From Symsagittifera roscoffensis (Eukaryota; Xenacoelomorpha; Acoela; Convolutidae): a stretch of DNA of 64,000 nucleotides. Of this stretch, positions 20,869 through 33,269 are shown piece by piece. Positions within the stretch are counted from its first letter, which is position 1. Every line of letters starts with the position of its first letter. The notes below the pieces were generated by a model. That model did not search any database. It was not told the DNA's origin and saw only the letters and a list, made by a program, of their open reading frames with translations. Location of the stretch: positions 62,894,754 through 62,958,753 of the forward strand of contig NC_087065.1 in assembly GCF_963678635.1 (NCBI RefSeq), read 5' to 3'. The position numbers were made by a program, and so were the translations under genes.

Positions 20869-21823
20869 ATGGCGACCGCCTTTGACTATTCAATCGACAA
20901 TTCATCTGCGGCGGCTGCCAGCGGAATAGACAGTGGAATTGAGGTGATTTTGATTTTGTTGGACAGAAACAGTAGTAATTAAACGTTAAAAAAAGAACTG
21001 GGTTCAAGTGCATAAGGTCTATATTATACTTGGAATGGTCCATTTTTCACAATCTTTTTGAACCAATGCTGGGAGGAGATCGTTCACTTGGGTAAACATG
21101 ATATTTTCAGTCAATTAGAAAGTTGGTTGAAATTGGCGTTATCTGTTAGCGGATGGTCATTCACTTTTATAGTTCCCAAAAAATTAGTCATGGAAGATTC
21201 CTCGCATTTTCACAATTAAAATGATCAAAAATAGTTTTTAATGGTGCGTAGCTGCGAACAGCCAATTTTTGATCGTTTTAGATCGATCGCAACTTGACTA
21301 GTTCCAGTCCCGCAATGTCTGACGAAAGCAGTGCTGGAAAATCTAAACAATGCAGTATTGATAGCGGCAGTAAAAGTGCCAACGGCAATGTCAAAAAACA
21401 GACATCAGGAAACAACGCAGTCCTCGATATCAAAACAACAGCGGCGTCTTCCGGTGGCTTTTCTGGTTCCGGATCTCAACACAGTAGAGGCGGAAGCAGA
21501 GGAGCCGCTGCAGGGGGAGGTTCAAATGGTGCTGCAAAGAAGAATCTCTTACCACACAGCCTGTGAGCTCTCATGGTTTCGAAAGTGGTCTGAAAAACAT
21601 CTGAACTGAGTTGGCAGAACTCAAAAACTTGATGTTTTACCTGACATAAAATTTCTATGTTAGCGTTTCAGATCTTTCAGAATCTGCTATATGGGTTAAT
21701 TGACACTTAATTTCCCAGTTGTAATGTGCTGTTTTCACCATCTGTCTTTATGTTTAGACTGTCAATTCCTCCCAAGTCCACCGCAATTGAAAGCCAGCCA
21801 CTAGTCGACCTCGAGAACCTAAA
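20869..21823 (+). pseudogene. Ser/Gly-rich gene copy B, truncated after exon 3
   Basis: Exon 1 20869-20943, exon 2 21282-21562 and exon 3 21758-21823 are present with intact splice sites and matching phases. Exon 3 ends CTAAA before GTATGT, where copy A has CTAGA. Exons 4 and 5 are gone, because at about 21925 the sequence jumps from intron 3 into satellite DNA. A transcript would run into the satellite or splice to exon 4 of copy C at 23759, which is in the right phase. A B-C fusion is therefore possible on paper. Confidence 0.5.
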
Positions 21824-21925
21824 GTATGTATTGCGCCATCTTCACCTCTGATCCTTTATCACATCAGTAGTCTTAAACATGATTTGTGGATCAAGTAATT
21901 GGTGTTCAATGTTATAATTGTTGTT

Positions 21926-22520
21926 TTATATTAATTAGTTTTCACAATTTGAATTTTCCAACGCTATAGTTCGGTGTTGTCACGGTACTCTAAAGAGTTG
22001 CAAATCTTGCCACATACGACTGTTAAACGCGACTGCTCAAATGCTTTTAATTTCCGAGATGTGACGTTTTTTGATTTTTTCAAAGTTTCTCAAAAAACTT
22101 ATCTACAAAGAAATTCAAAAAAGTTTGAAACTACTAACTTGATGAAGATGCAACCTTATTGTCAGCGTACACCCAGGCGTCTCAAAATCAAATCTTGCCT
22201 TTTAATATGAATGCTCAAATCTTTTTAGTTTTCGAGATAAGACTTTTTTTTCAATTTTTTTTTCCGGGAAACTTAGGTTTAAAACAATTCACAAAATTTT
22301 GGATTCCTAACCCTATAGTAGGGTGCTCTCAGGGACTCTCAGTGGTTGCAAATCTGGCCTCCAAATTTCTCCAGAGGCACATTAAGTTTTCGAGATGACG
22401 CTTTCAAAATGGTAATAAAAAGAAAGTTTAAAAGTTCGAAATTACCAACCCTGTAATTGGGTGCAGTCAGAGTACACAAAAAGTTTGCAGATGTTTTTTT
22501 TCCAAGATATGCGGTTTTTC
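21926..22520 (+). repeat. partial satellite block inserted after gene copy B
   Basis: This is nearly identical to 19905-20505 (offset 2019 bp), about three to four monomers including the divergent terminal ones. It starts abruptly inside a monomer, which marks the internal duplication junction of unit 2. Confidence 0.85.
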
Positions 22521-22850
22521 ATGAGCTGTCGAAAAACTTCGAAGCGCCGAAGGTGCGTTAAACGCTAGTCTTCTTATGAAGTAAACGATGTGCTGCGCCA
22601 GAGAGACAACAAAACTACTGGCCCTTAGACAAAGTTTAACGGTAGAAATATAGGCTTGCTATATTTCTTCTTCAGAAAAATGGCGTAACGGTAATTTTGT
22701 TATAAATACTGAGCTAGCTGATGAATACTGAGCTAGAGTTTCGAACTTCGCGATTTTGTTTTCTGAATAATGCGAACCCATTTTATAATTTAAAACGGTT
22801 TCTTCTGGTGTAAAAGCTTTTTTGTTAATCAGTTTTAGACGTGTATTATG

Positions 22851-24057
22851 TGGAATAGACAGTGGAATAGACAGTGGAATTGAGGTGATTTTGATTTTGT
22901 TGGGCAGAAACAGTAGTAATTAAACGTTAAAAAAAGAACTGGGTTCAAGTGCATAAGGTCTATATTATACTTGGAATGGTCCATTTTTCACAATCTTTTT
23001 GAACCAATGCTGGGAGGAGATCGTTCACTTGGGTAAACATGATATTTTCAGTCAATTAGAAAGTTGGTTGAAATTGGCGTTATCTGTTAGCGGATGGTCA
23101 TTCACTTTTATAGTTCCCAAAAAATTAGTCATGGAAGATTCCTCGCATTTTCACAATTAAATTGATCAAAAATAGTTTTTAATGGTGCGTAGCTGCGAAC
23201 AGCCAATTTTTGATCGTTTTAGATCGATCGCAACTTGACTAGTTCCAGTCCCGCAATGTCTGACGAAAGCAGTGCTGGAAAATCTAAACAATGCAGTATT
23301 GATAGCGGCAGTAAAAGTGCCAACGGCAATGTCAAAAAACAGACATCAGGAAACAACGCAGTCCTCGATATCAAAACAACAGCGGCGTCTTCCGGTGGCT
23401 TTTCTGGTTCCGGATCTCAACACAGTAGAGGCGGAAGCAGAGGAGCCGCTGCAGGGGGAGGTTCAAATGGTGCTGCAAAGAAGAATCTTCTACCTCACAG
23501 CCTGTGAGCTCTCATGGTTTCGAAAGTGGTCTGAAAAACATCTGAACTGAGTTGGCAGAACTCAAAAAACTTGATGTTTTACCTGACATAAAATTTCTAT
23601 GTTAGCGTTTCAGATCTTTCAGAATCTGCTATATGGGTTACCTAGAGTATGTATTGCGCCATCTTCACCTCTGACCCTTTTTCACATCAATAGTCCTAAA
23701 CATGATTTGTGGATCAAGTAGTTAAAGTTCTATGTTAAGATTGCTCTTTTTTGTTTAGTTCTGGAGAAGAGGACGACGGCTTTGCTTTGCCGCTGCCAGT
23801 TATTCAGCACAACGCAATGGGGAAGAAAGACGTTAGTACCACTTCTGAGTTTCCTTATGTTTCATTATATCAAGCAAAATTTTATGTTTATGTTAACCAA
23901 GTACCTTTTGAATCTGATTATCATTGCCCTCGGCTTTGTTGTACAGGCGATATTTTGCTGTAAACTCTCGGCAGCACTGGAAATAAAGCGTGGAATTTTG
24001 AAACAACTGCCCGGCCGCTTTCCTGATGCTAAAATTTTTCATTTGAAGTGTCATTAG
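22851..24057 (+). pseudogene. Ser/Gly-rich gene copy C, exon 1 and exon 3 missing
   Basis: Exon 2 (23223-23503), exon 4 (23759-23831) and exon 5 (23947-24057) are intact. The exon 1 start is lost: at 22851-22884 only a doubled ggaatagacagt fragment and the exon 1 donor remain. Exon 3 is deleted together with its acceptor, at atgggtta joined to cctagagtatg near 23640. Exons 2 and 4 would still join in frame, since exon 3 is phase-neutral. Without exon 1 this copy needs another start, such as the exon 2 ATG at 23256, or splicing from copy B. Confidence 0.5.
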
Positions 24058-24311
24058 GTAATTTGTTAAGCTGTTTTCAAGTTATTCTGTCTTTTTACTT
24101 GAAGTAAACGAAGTGAATTTTGCAAGTAGCTCTGTCTCTGTATCAACGAGGTACGACTACGAGTGAGTCTGATAGAATAGTTTTTATATGAAATTTTGTG
24201 AGAGTGCTTGGAAATCGATTCATAGCTTACAACTATATTTTTCTAAACGAGACAACTAACGAGAGATGTCTGTATTTTTCAGCAATCTCACATTTGTTTG
24301 ATTTAGTACCG

Positions 24312-24510
24312 CCGAGTGCAGACGAAAGAGCCCTGGTCCCCCAAAGAGGTCCGTTTCGGAGGAGGAGGTGGTGGTGGTGGTTTTTCTCTAACTGACAGTG
24401 GGGACGAATTGGACCTGATCCCACCCTCGGTCCCCCGTTCCAGGTGCTCCTGTGTCAGTCTGTGTCCTTCTATGTTCTCTTACTCCTACCACAAAACCGG
24501 ACAAAACTAA
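24312..24510 (+). other. possible alternative 3' exon(s), copy C
   Basis: This is nearly identical to 10311-10509, including the GGA/GGT run. One difference is aaagaggtccg where copy A has aaagagatccg. Confidence 0.3.
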
Positions 24511-26040
24511 TTTCAATATAAATCAAATGTTCAAATTTAAACAGAGGCATGAGAGTAGTTATTCGATATAATACGAATGAACAATAATTTTTTATTTCTC
24601 AGTTCTTTTTTTATGACCCACGCCTTGTATTTTCGGACTTAACTCTCTGTACAAAGCAAATGCAATATACAATTGTTTATTTTCTTACATACTCCATTTA
24701 TATAGTTTATTCGTTTTTAGATTGTACATTTAATCATATACGATGGTGCATTGTTGTTCCTTATTGAAATCCCCTTTAATTAATTATCTTGAAAGTATAT
24801 TTTTTAAAGCCTGTGTATTAGAATGCTATTCAGTTGAGTTCATGCAGGAAGCAGAAGCTAGGGATCACTAACTCAAAAAACAAACTTTTTCGCTGCAATG
24901 CTTGAAAGGAATTTGTTCTGCTGTACTACCGGTTCAAATTATTTCTGTCGTTTTTTCGATCTCTCAATGGAAAAAACTATGACAAAGCCTAGAGTTTTTT
25001 CAACTAACCCGAATGTAAATTAACTCGAACTGGACTATTTTATCGTTTAACTCGCTAGATGATCAAATTGGATTTTTACTGGTGATTGTTCATTACAACT
25101 TGATAAGGATGATGGAGGAGTCGAAATCGATAGGGTCTCTATTTAACTATCCCCCTCCCTATTGCAACTGGGGGAAGTCCGTTACTAGGTAAAAAAAAAT
25201 CCGCTTATGCATATCCACTAATTTAATTATTTATAGGGTTTTTTCTACTAGGAACCATAGAAAAAGAAGGTAATTGAACCATAGTTAGCAGTTGAACCAT
25301 AAAAGATAGTTGAACCATATTGGTAGTTGAACCATAGAAGGTAGTTGAACGATATGAACCATAGAATTAGTTGAAGATATCCATTTTGACCTAAACTTTG
25401 GCTAATACTTGACGATTTTACTTCAACAGAGGCCTACTAAATTAATATACATCAATCAGCGATGTTTCTCCTGGATATCTATTTTTGTTAGCAAGGAAAA
25501 AAATGATTGCAATGGTCCTTTCCACTACGTGGTCGGAACAGTAAAGCGTGAATATTTTTCTCAAATTTGTCGTGATATATTGTCGATTCTATACCTAATA
25601 AAGTATGACAAATAGCGATCCTGTTATGGGCACATGTGTGACAGATGGCGTACGGTACCAGTTCGAAATAATTCCAAGTAAATACGCCGCATGGTCGTTT
25701 TTTATTTTATTCGATATTTAAGTGCCATTGCCTAAACAATAAATTGAAGACATTCGCATTATCTATTGTCGGGACTGTTCGTTTCTTGTGAACCCTCAAT
25801 CAACTTGTACTCTGTCATGAACTTCAATGTCGAGTAAGACTTGCCACCTATCCTTATATTTCACCAAGGATTCAATACCTCAACTCAATATCTAAAATTT
25901 AAGCTGAACTTGCTTTTACAGAGTCTGAAACGCTGGCTGACGTTTGCTGCAGGGTATTATAAAAATGTTTCTACTCAGCGACTTTTTTTCCGACCATAGA
26001 AAATGGGGAGGAACTAAGTATTCGGTTGTGTTTTAGTTTT
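24511..26040. other. unit-2 downstream spacer, no gene seen
   Basis: This is colinear with 10510-11985, including the gttgaaccata array at about 25255-25380. Differences are scattered substitutions and small indels. No coding signature is visible. Confidence 0.6.
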
Positions 26041-26510
26041 TTTCTTTTTGTGTTCCACGCAAAATCAGGTACCACAAATAATCATCGGACTGGGTTAAGT
26101 GATATATCATATTGAAGCCTTTTCAGTCGTGATTCGAACGACGTTTAAAAATTTCCAAACGTTTTCCCAGTGTCGAAAAAAACCGGTTTGAAATTTTTGA
26201 TTTTTTTGTCTTAATTCGAGCGAATAAAGCACGCAAGCAGTGTTTGGTTTTCCACGCAAAATCAGCTACCGCAGATAATCATCGGACCGGGTTGAGTGAT
26301 ATATCATTTTAAAGCCCTTTCATTCGTGATTCGAACGACATCGAAAAATTTTCCAGGTGTCGAGAAAAACCTGTTTGAAATTTTTGATTTTGTCTTAATT
26401 CGAGCGAATAAAGCAAGCGAGCAGTCTTTTTGGTATTCCACGCAAAATCAGCTACCACAGATAATCATCGGACTGGGTTGTGTGATATATCATTTTAAAG
26501 CAGACTTACA
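26040..26510 (+). repeat. R2 repeat array of unit 2 with the empty LINE site
   Basis: This is colinear with 11985-12480. At about 26461-26475 the sequence runs ataatcatcggactgggttg without a break, which is the pre-insertion state of the LINE site. Confidence 0.8.
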
Positions 26511-28335
26511 TTAGCAGACATACATTAGTGAGCAGACTTACATTAGCTTGTTTATGCTTGATTTAAGCCTTGAAAAGTTAGTTTTACTCTAATAAAGTTA
26601 GTATTTAGAGTTGTTAGCTTCATCTTAAGAATCAAAAACTTCAAAAGTTGAGAAAATTTTGAGAAATTATTTTAAAAAAATATGTTTTTTGTTTTTCTTG
26701 GTAGTGGTCTTCAAAAATTATTTTCTAATTTGCATGTTTTACATGACTGACAAAAATGCCTACGCACTACTTTTTTGCTCAGATTCTTTTATCACAACAA
26801 GCCGAAAAAACGCCAATAATTGGAAAAATAAGTTCGTAAATTTTTAGGACTGGTCGTAACCTTCTGTGCTACTTGCTCAGTACCCAGCTGTCCTTGTTTC
26901 GATTGATATTTATTCCTTTTTTAACCAATTTTGGTTTTTTCATTGCTAATTATCTTACTTTTTTGCAGTAAAGGCCATATTTAATTTGTAAGTTGTCTGC
27001 TAATGTTATCATGGATTAATCGTAAAGACTTTCCATTCCTTTAATCTACGTAGTTAGAGGGTGAAAAAAAACGGGTTTAGCAGAAATTAAGGTTAAATAA
27101 ATTCCGATTTCATTCGATCAACAGAATTACTCCAACTAAACTAAGGTGATTAACTACATTTAATGGCCATCTCATCAAGTTTTCAGCAAACTTCTTTTCT
27201 TTAGCAGATGGCTAGTGTAATAGATTGTATGATTGATCGCATTCATATGTACCAAACTTACGAGTACCGCGACAACTTGCAACAAAGGACAGCTCGCAAA
27301 AACGACAACTCGCAGTTTTGCAAGAACAAGACCACTCGCAAAAAGAGACAGCTTGCATAAAAGTCGAATGAAAATTGTTTTTTTTCCTTAATCTGATCGT
27401 GAAACAAAAAGCGGTAAAATAAAGTCTTTGAGGCGATCTGTGTATTTTATCTGTGATCATTTTTGTAAAGTATTGGGGGTTTAAATATTGCCATTTTGGC
27501 CCATCTGGGACAATTAACGCGCGATATATTTCGTGCTATTAACGCGTAAGCGAGAATTTAACCGTTCCAAACCGTTTCGTCTTAGGAATCGTTCCAGATT
27601 GTTTGAAAGAAGCTTATTTGCCATTATTGATTTGTTACAAGGAGCGAAATCTATCACTTTACTTTATAAGGCGTGTGCGGGGATGATTTTTACAAAAAAA
27701 TTTTATTTGATTTTATTACATTAATTTTTTTTGTTATTACTGCTCTGTAGACCTTAAAAGGCAGTCGGAACATTCAGTGCTTCGCTCTGATACGAGCAGT
27801 CTTGTTGAGTTTTGAAATCGTTCGAAGTTTTCTGTTCTTTTGAATTTTCTGATTTCTAACAAAATATAAATGACTTATAAGTTCGAAGTTAAGCTCCAAA
27901 GACATTGTTCATTTCGAGCCCTTGTAAAAGTTTGTTCGCTCATTTGACCCCAAATTGACTGAATTGTGACTGAAATTTCAAGACAAATTTAATAAATAAG
28001 AATACTGATGCCCAATATTCGAAGTACAAATCTTCTTATGAAGTGAACAATGTGCTGCCCCAGAGAGGCAACAAAACTACTGGCCCTTAGGTAAAGTTTA
28101 ACGGTAGAAATCTAGGCTGGCCATATTTCTTCTTCAGAAAAATGGCATAACGGTAATTTTGTTGTAAATACTGAGCTAGAAGGGAACTTCGAACTTCGCG
28201 ATTTTGTTTTCTGGTTAATGCGAACACATTTTATAATTTAAAACGGTTTCTTCTGGTGTAAAAGCTTTTTTGTTAATCAGTTTTAGATGTGTAGTATGTG
28301 AGACAGCTTGTGTTGACGAAAGTAGATGTCTATAG

Positions 28336-29590
28336 ATGGCGACCGCCTTTGACTATTCAATACACAATTCATCTGCGGCGGCTGCCAGCCGAATAGACAG
28401 TGGAATTGAGGTGATTTTGATTTTGTTGGACAGAAACAGTAGTACTTAAACGTTCAAAAAAAAAGAACTGGGTTCAAGTGCATAAGGTCTATATTATACT
28501 AGGAATGTTCCATTTTTTACAATTTCTTTGAACCAGTGCAGGGAGGAGATCGTTCACTTGGGTAAACATGATATTTTCAGTCAATTAGAAAGTTGGTTGA
28601 AATTGGCGTTATCTGTTAGCGGATGGTCATTCACTTTTATAGTTCCCAAAAAAATTAGTCATGGAAGATTCCTCGCATTTTCACAATTGAAATGATCAAA
28701 AATAGTTTTTAATGGTGCGTAGCTGCGAACAGCCAATTTTTGATCGATCGTTTTAGATCGATCGCAACTTGACTAGTTCCAGTCCCGCAATGTCTGACGA
28801 AAGCAGTGCTGGAAAATCTAAACAATGCAGTATTGATAGCGGCAGTAAAACTGCCAACGGCAATGTCAAAAAACAGACATCAGGAAACAAAGCAGTCCTC
28901 GATATCAAAACAACAGCGGCGTCTTCCGGTGGCTTTTCTGGTTCCGGATCTCAACACAGTAGAGGCGGAAGCAGAGGAGCCGCTGCAGGGGGAGGTTCAA
29001 ATGGTGCTGCAAAGAAGAATCTCTTACCACACAGCCTGTGAGCTCTCATGGGTTCGAAAGTGGTCTGAAAAACATCTGAACTGAGTTGGCAGAACTCAAA
29101 AACTTGATGCTGTACCTGACATAAAATTTCTATGTTAGCGTTTCAGATCTTTCAGAATCTGCTATATGGGTTACCTAGAGTATGTGTTGCACCATCTTCA
29201 CCTCTGACCCTTTTTCACATCAATAGTCCTAAACATGATTTGTGGATCAAGTAGATAAAGTTCTATGTTAAGATTGCTCTTTTTTGTTTAGTTCTGGAGA
29301 AGAGGACGACGGCTTTGCTTTGCCGCTGCCAGTTATTCAGCACAACGCAATGGGGAAGAAAGACGTTAGTACCACTTCTGAGTTTCCTTATGTTTCATTA
29401 TATCAAGCAAAATTTTATGTTTATGTTAACCAAGTACCTTTTGAATCTGATTATCATTGCCCTCGGCTTTATTGTACAGGCGATATTTTGCTGTAAACTC
29501 TCGGCAGCACTGGAAATAAAGCGTGGAATTTTGAAACAACTGCCCGGCCGCTTTCCTGATGCTAAAATTTTTCATTTGAAGTGTCATTAG
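28336..29590 (+). CDS. Ser/Gly-rich small protein gene, copy D (exon 3 lost, frame kept)
   Basis: Exon 1 28336-28410, exon 2 28757-29037, exon 4 29292-29364 and exon 5 29480-29590 have intact splice sites. Exon 3 is deleted as in copy C. Exon 2 ends in phase 2 and exon 4 accepts phase 2, so the shorter protein (about 179 aa) stays in frame. Exon 1 has several replacements relative to A (SIHNSS for STDNSS, SRIDSG for SGIDSG). The putative TATA upstream is changed to tgtaaata. Exon 4 also reads on without a stop through the intron (VSTTSEFPYVSLYQ...), where copy A has a stop. It may be expressed or decaying; sequence alone does not decide. Confidence 0.4.
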
Positions 29591-29844
29591 GTAATTTGTT
29601 AAGCTGTTTTCAAGTTATTCTGTCTTTTTAGTTGAAGTAAACGAAGTGAATTTTGCAAGTAGCTCTGTCTCTGTATCAACGAGGTACGACTACGAGTGAG
29701 TCTGATAGAATAGTTTTTATATGAAATTTTGTGAGAGTGCTTGGAAATCGATTCATAGCTTACAACTAAATTTTTCTAAACGAGACAACTAACGAGAGAT
29801 GTCTGTATTTTTCAGCAATCTCACATTTGTTTGATTTAGTACCG

Positions 29845-30043
29845 CCGAGTGCAGACGAAAGAGCCCTGGTCCCCCAAAGAGGTCCGTTTCGGAGGAGGAG
29901 GTGGTGGTGGTGGTTTTTCTCTAACTGACAGTGGGGACGAATTGGACCTGATCCCACCCTCGGTCCCCCGTTCCAGGTGCTCCTGTGTCAGTCTGTGTCC
30001 TTCTATGTTCTCTTACTCCTACCACAAAACCGGACAAAACTAA
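29845..30043 (+). other. possible alternative 3' exon(s), copy D
   Basis: This matches 10311-10509 and 24312-24510 almost exactly, including the reading frames on both strands. Confidence 0.3.
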
Positions 30044-31570
30044 TTTCAATATAAATTAAAAAAGAAATAAATGTTCAAATTTAAACAGAGGCGTGAGAGT
30101 AGTTATTCGATATAATACGAATGAACAATAACTTTTTATTTCTCAGTTCTTTTATTATGACCCACGCCTTGTGTTTTTCGGACTTAACTCTCTGTACAAA
30201 GCAAATGCAATATACAATTGTTTATTTTCTTACATACTCCATTTATATAGTTTGTTCGTTTTTAGATTGTACATTTAATCATATACGATGGTGCATTGTT
30301 GTTCCTTATTGAAATCCCCTTTAATTAATTATCTTGAAAGTATATTTTTTAAAGCCTGTGTATTAGAATGCTATTCAGTTGAGTTCATGCAGGAAGCAGA
30401 AGCTAGGGATCACTAACTCAAAAAACAAACTTTTTCGCTGCAATGCTTGAAAGGAATTTGTTCTGCTATACTACCGGTTCAAAATATTTCTGTCGTTTTT
30501 TCGATCTCTCAATGGAAAAAACTATGACAAAGCCTAGAGTTTTTTCAGCTAACCCAAATGTAAATTAACTCGAACTGGACTATTTTATCGTCTAACTCGC
30601 TAGATGATCAATTTGGATTTTTACTGGTGATTGTTCATTACAACTTGATAAGGATGATGGAGGAGTCGAAATCGATAGGGTCTCTATTTAACTATCCCCC
30701 TCCCTATTGCAACTGGGGGAAGTCCGTTACTAGGTAAAAAAAAATCCGCTTATGCATATCCACTAATTTAATTATTTATAGGGTTTTTTCTACTAGGAAC
30801 CATAGAAAAAGAAGGTAATTGAACCATAGTTAGCAGTTGAACCATAAAAGATAGTTGAACCATATTGGTAGTTGAACCATAGAAGGTAGTTGAACGATAT
30901 GAACCATAGAATTAGTTGAAGATATCCATTTTGACCTAAACTTTGGCTAATAATTGACGATTTTACTTCAACAGAGGCCTACTAAATTAATATACATCAA
31001 TCAGCGATGTTTCTCCTGGATATCTATTTTTGTTAGCAAAGAAAAAAATGATTGCAATGGTCCTTTCCACTACGTGGTCGGAACAGTAAAGCGTGAATAT
31101 TTTTCTCAAATTTGTGATATATTGTCGATTCTATACCTAATAAAGTATGACAAATAGCGGTCCTGTTATGTGCACATGTGTGACAGAGGGGGTACGGAAC
31201 CAATTTGAAATAATTCCAAGTAAATACGCCGCAAGGTCGTTTTTACTTTATTCGATATTCAAGTGCCATTGCCTAAACAATAAATTGAAGACATTCGCAT
31301 TACTTACTTTCGGGACTGTTCGTTTCTTGTGACCCCTCAATCAACTTGTACTCTGTCATGAACTTCAATGTCGAGTAAGACTTGCTACCTATGCTAATAT
31401 TTCACCAAGGATTCAATACCTCAACTCAATATCTAAAATTTAAGCTGAACTTGCTTTTACAGAGTCTGAAACGCTGGCTGACGTTTGCTGCAGGGTATTA
31501 TAAAAATGTTTCTACTCAGCGACTTTTTTTCCGACCATAGAAAATGGGGAGGAACTAAATATTCGGTTGT
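30044..31570. other. unit-3 downstream spacer, no gene seen
   Basis: This is colinear with 10510-11985, with small indels (for example gtcgtgata shortened to gtgata near 31116). The gttgaaccata array lies at about 30795-30925. No gene is visible. Confidence 0.6.
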
Positions 31571-32040
31571 GTTTTAGTTTTTTTCTTTTTGTGTTTCACG
31601 CAAAATCAGGTACCACAAATAATCATCGGACTGGGTTAAGTGATATATCATATTGAAGCCTTTTCAGTCGTGATTCGAACGACGTTTAAAAATTTCCAAA
31701 CATTTTCCAAGTGTCGAGAAAAACCGGTTTGAAATTTTTGATTTTTTTGTCTTAATTCGAGCGAATAAAGCACGCAAGCAGTGTTTGGTTTTCCACGCAA
31801 AATCAGCTACCGCCGATAATCATCGGACTGGGTTGAGTGATATATCATTTTAAAGCCCTTTCATTCGTGATTCGAACGACATCGAAAAATTTTCCCGGTG
31901 TCGAGAAAAACCTGTTTGAAATTTTTGATTTTGTCCTAATTCGAGCGAATAAAGCGAGCGAGCAGTCTTTTTGGTATTCCACGCAAAATCAGCTACCTCA
32001 GATAATCATCGGACTGGGTTGAGTGATATATCATTTTAAA
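31570..32040 (+). repeat. R2 repeat array of unit 3 with the empty LINE site
   Basis: This is colinear with 11985-12480 and 26040-26510. The second empty LINE target reads gataatcatcggactgggttgag at about 32001-32023. Confidence 0.8.
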
Positions 32041-33269
32041 GCAGATTTACATTAGCAGACATACATTAGCTTGTTTATGCTTTATTTAAGCCTTGAAAAG
32101 TTAGTTTTACTCTAATAAAGTTAGTATTTAGAGTTGTTAGCTTCATCTTAAGAATCAAAAACTTCAAAAGTTGAGAAAATTTTGAGAAATTATTTTAAAA
32201 AAATATGTTTTTTGTTTTTCTTGGTAGTGGTCTTCAAAAATTATTTTCTAATTTGCATGTTTTACATGACTGACAAAAATGCCTACGCACTACTTTTTTG
32301 CTCAGATTCTTTTATCACAACAAGCCGAAAAAACGCCAATAATTGGAAAATTAAGTTCGTAGTTTTTTAGGACTGGTCGTAACCTTCTGTGCTACTTGCT
32401 CAGTACCCAGCTGTCCTTGTTTCGATTGATATTTATTCCTTTTTTTCACCAATTTTGGTTTTTTCATTGCTAATTATCATTGCTAACTTTTTCATTGCTA
32501 ACTAAAGGCCATATTTATTTTGTAAGTTGTCTGCTAATGTTATCATGGATTAACCGTAAAGACTTTCCATTCCTTTAATCTACGTAGTTAGAGGGTGAAA
32601 AAGTACGGGTTTAGCAGAAATTAAGGTTAAATAAATTCCGATTTCATTCGATCAACAGAATTACTCCAACTAAACTAAGGTGATTAACTACATGTAATGG
32701 CAATCTCATCAAGTTTTCAGCAAACTTCTTTTTTTTAGTAGATGGCTAGTGTAATAGATTGTATGATTGATCGCGTTCATTTGTACCAAAGTTACGGGTA
32801 CCGCGACAACTTGCAACAAAGGACAGCTCGCAAAAACGACAACTCGCAGTTTTGCAAGAACAAGACCACTCGCAAAAAGAGACATCTTGCATAAAAGTCG
32901 AAGGAAAATTGTTTTTTTTTCCTTAATCTGATCGTGAAACAAAAAGCGGTAAAATAAAGTCTTTGAGGCGCCATTTTTTTCATAAACAAAGTCTTTGAGG
33001 AGCCGATTTTTTTTTGTTATAAAGTGGTTTAACTGATTAAAATTTAATGAGAGAGCTTTCTGCTCCAAAATTAGATCCTTGTCTTGATAGATTCTAAAAG
33101 TTTCTGAAATCTTTTATTGCTAAGGTTTATATTTAGGATATAGGGCTGTTTTTTTAACATGAACCGTGATCAGGCAGTTTTCGATTAAGTTTTGCTTCTT
33201 CCTTTTTTGCTGAAATATTTTGGATACAGTGGGGTTATCATAACCAATACCTAGTTGAAAAGATCTATG

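Larger units (their letters stand above)
18354..27451. repeat. tandem segmental duplication, unit 2 (with internal duplication)
   Basis: This unit is colinear with unit 1 from the R1 repeat through a shorter satellite, gene copy B, a second partial satellite, gene copy C and the downstream block. The internal junction near 21925 joins intron 3 sequence of copy B (gttataattgttgtt) to satellite sequence (ttatattaattagttttcac). It creates a second pass of about 2 kb: 19905-21925 resembles 21926-23640, with deletions. The LINE is absent, with an empty site at about 26464-26470. Confidence 0.8.
27452..32970. repeat. tandem segmental duplication, unit 3 (satellite deleted)
   Basis: This is the shortest unit. 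It opens with partial R1 (27452-27815), then lacks the whole satellite array. At about 28033 the sequence passes from aatattcgaagtacaaatct directly to tcttatgaagtgaacaatg, the sequence that follows the satellite in units 1 and 2. Gene copy D and the downstream block follow. The right edge lies near 32970, where caaagtctttgagg occurs twice (about 32956 and 32987) and similarity to the other units stops. Confidence 0.8.
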
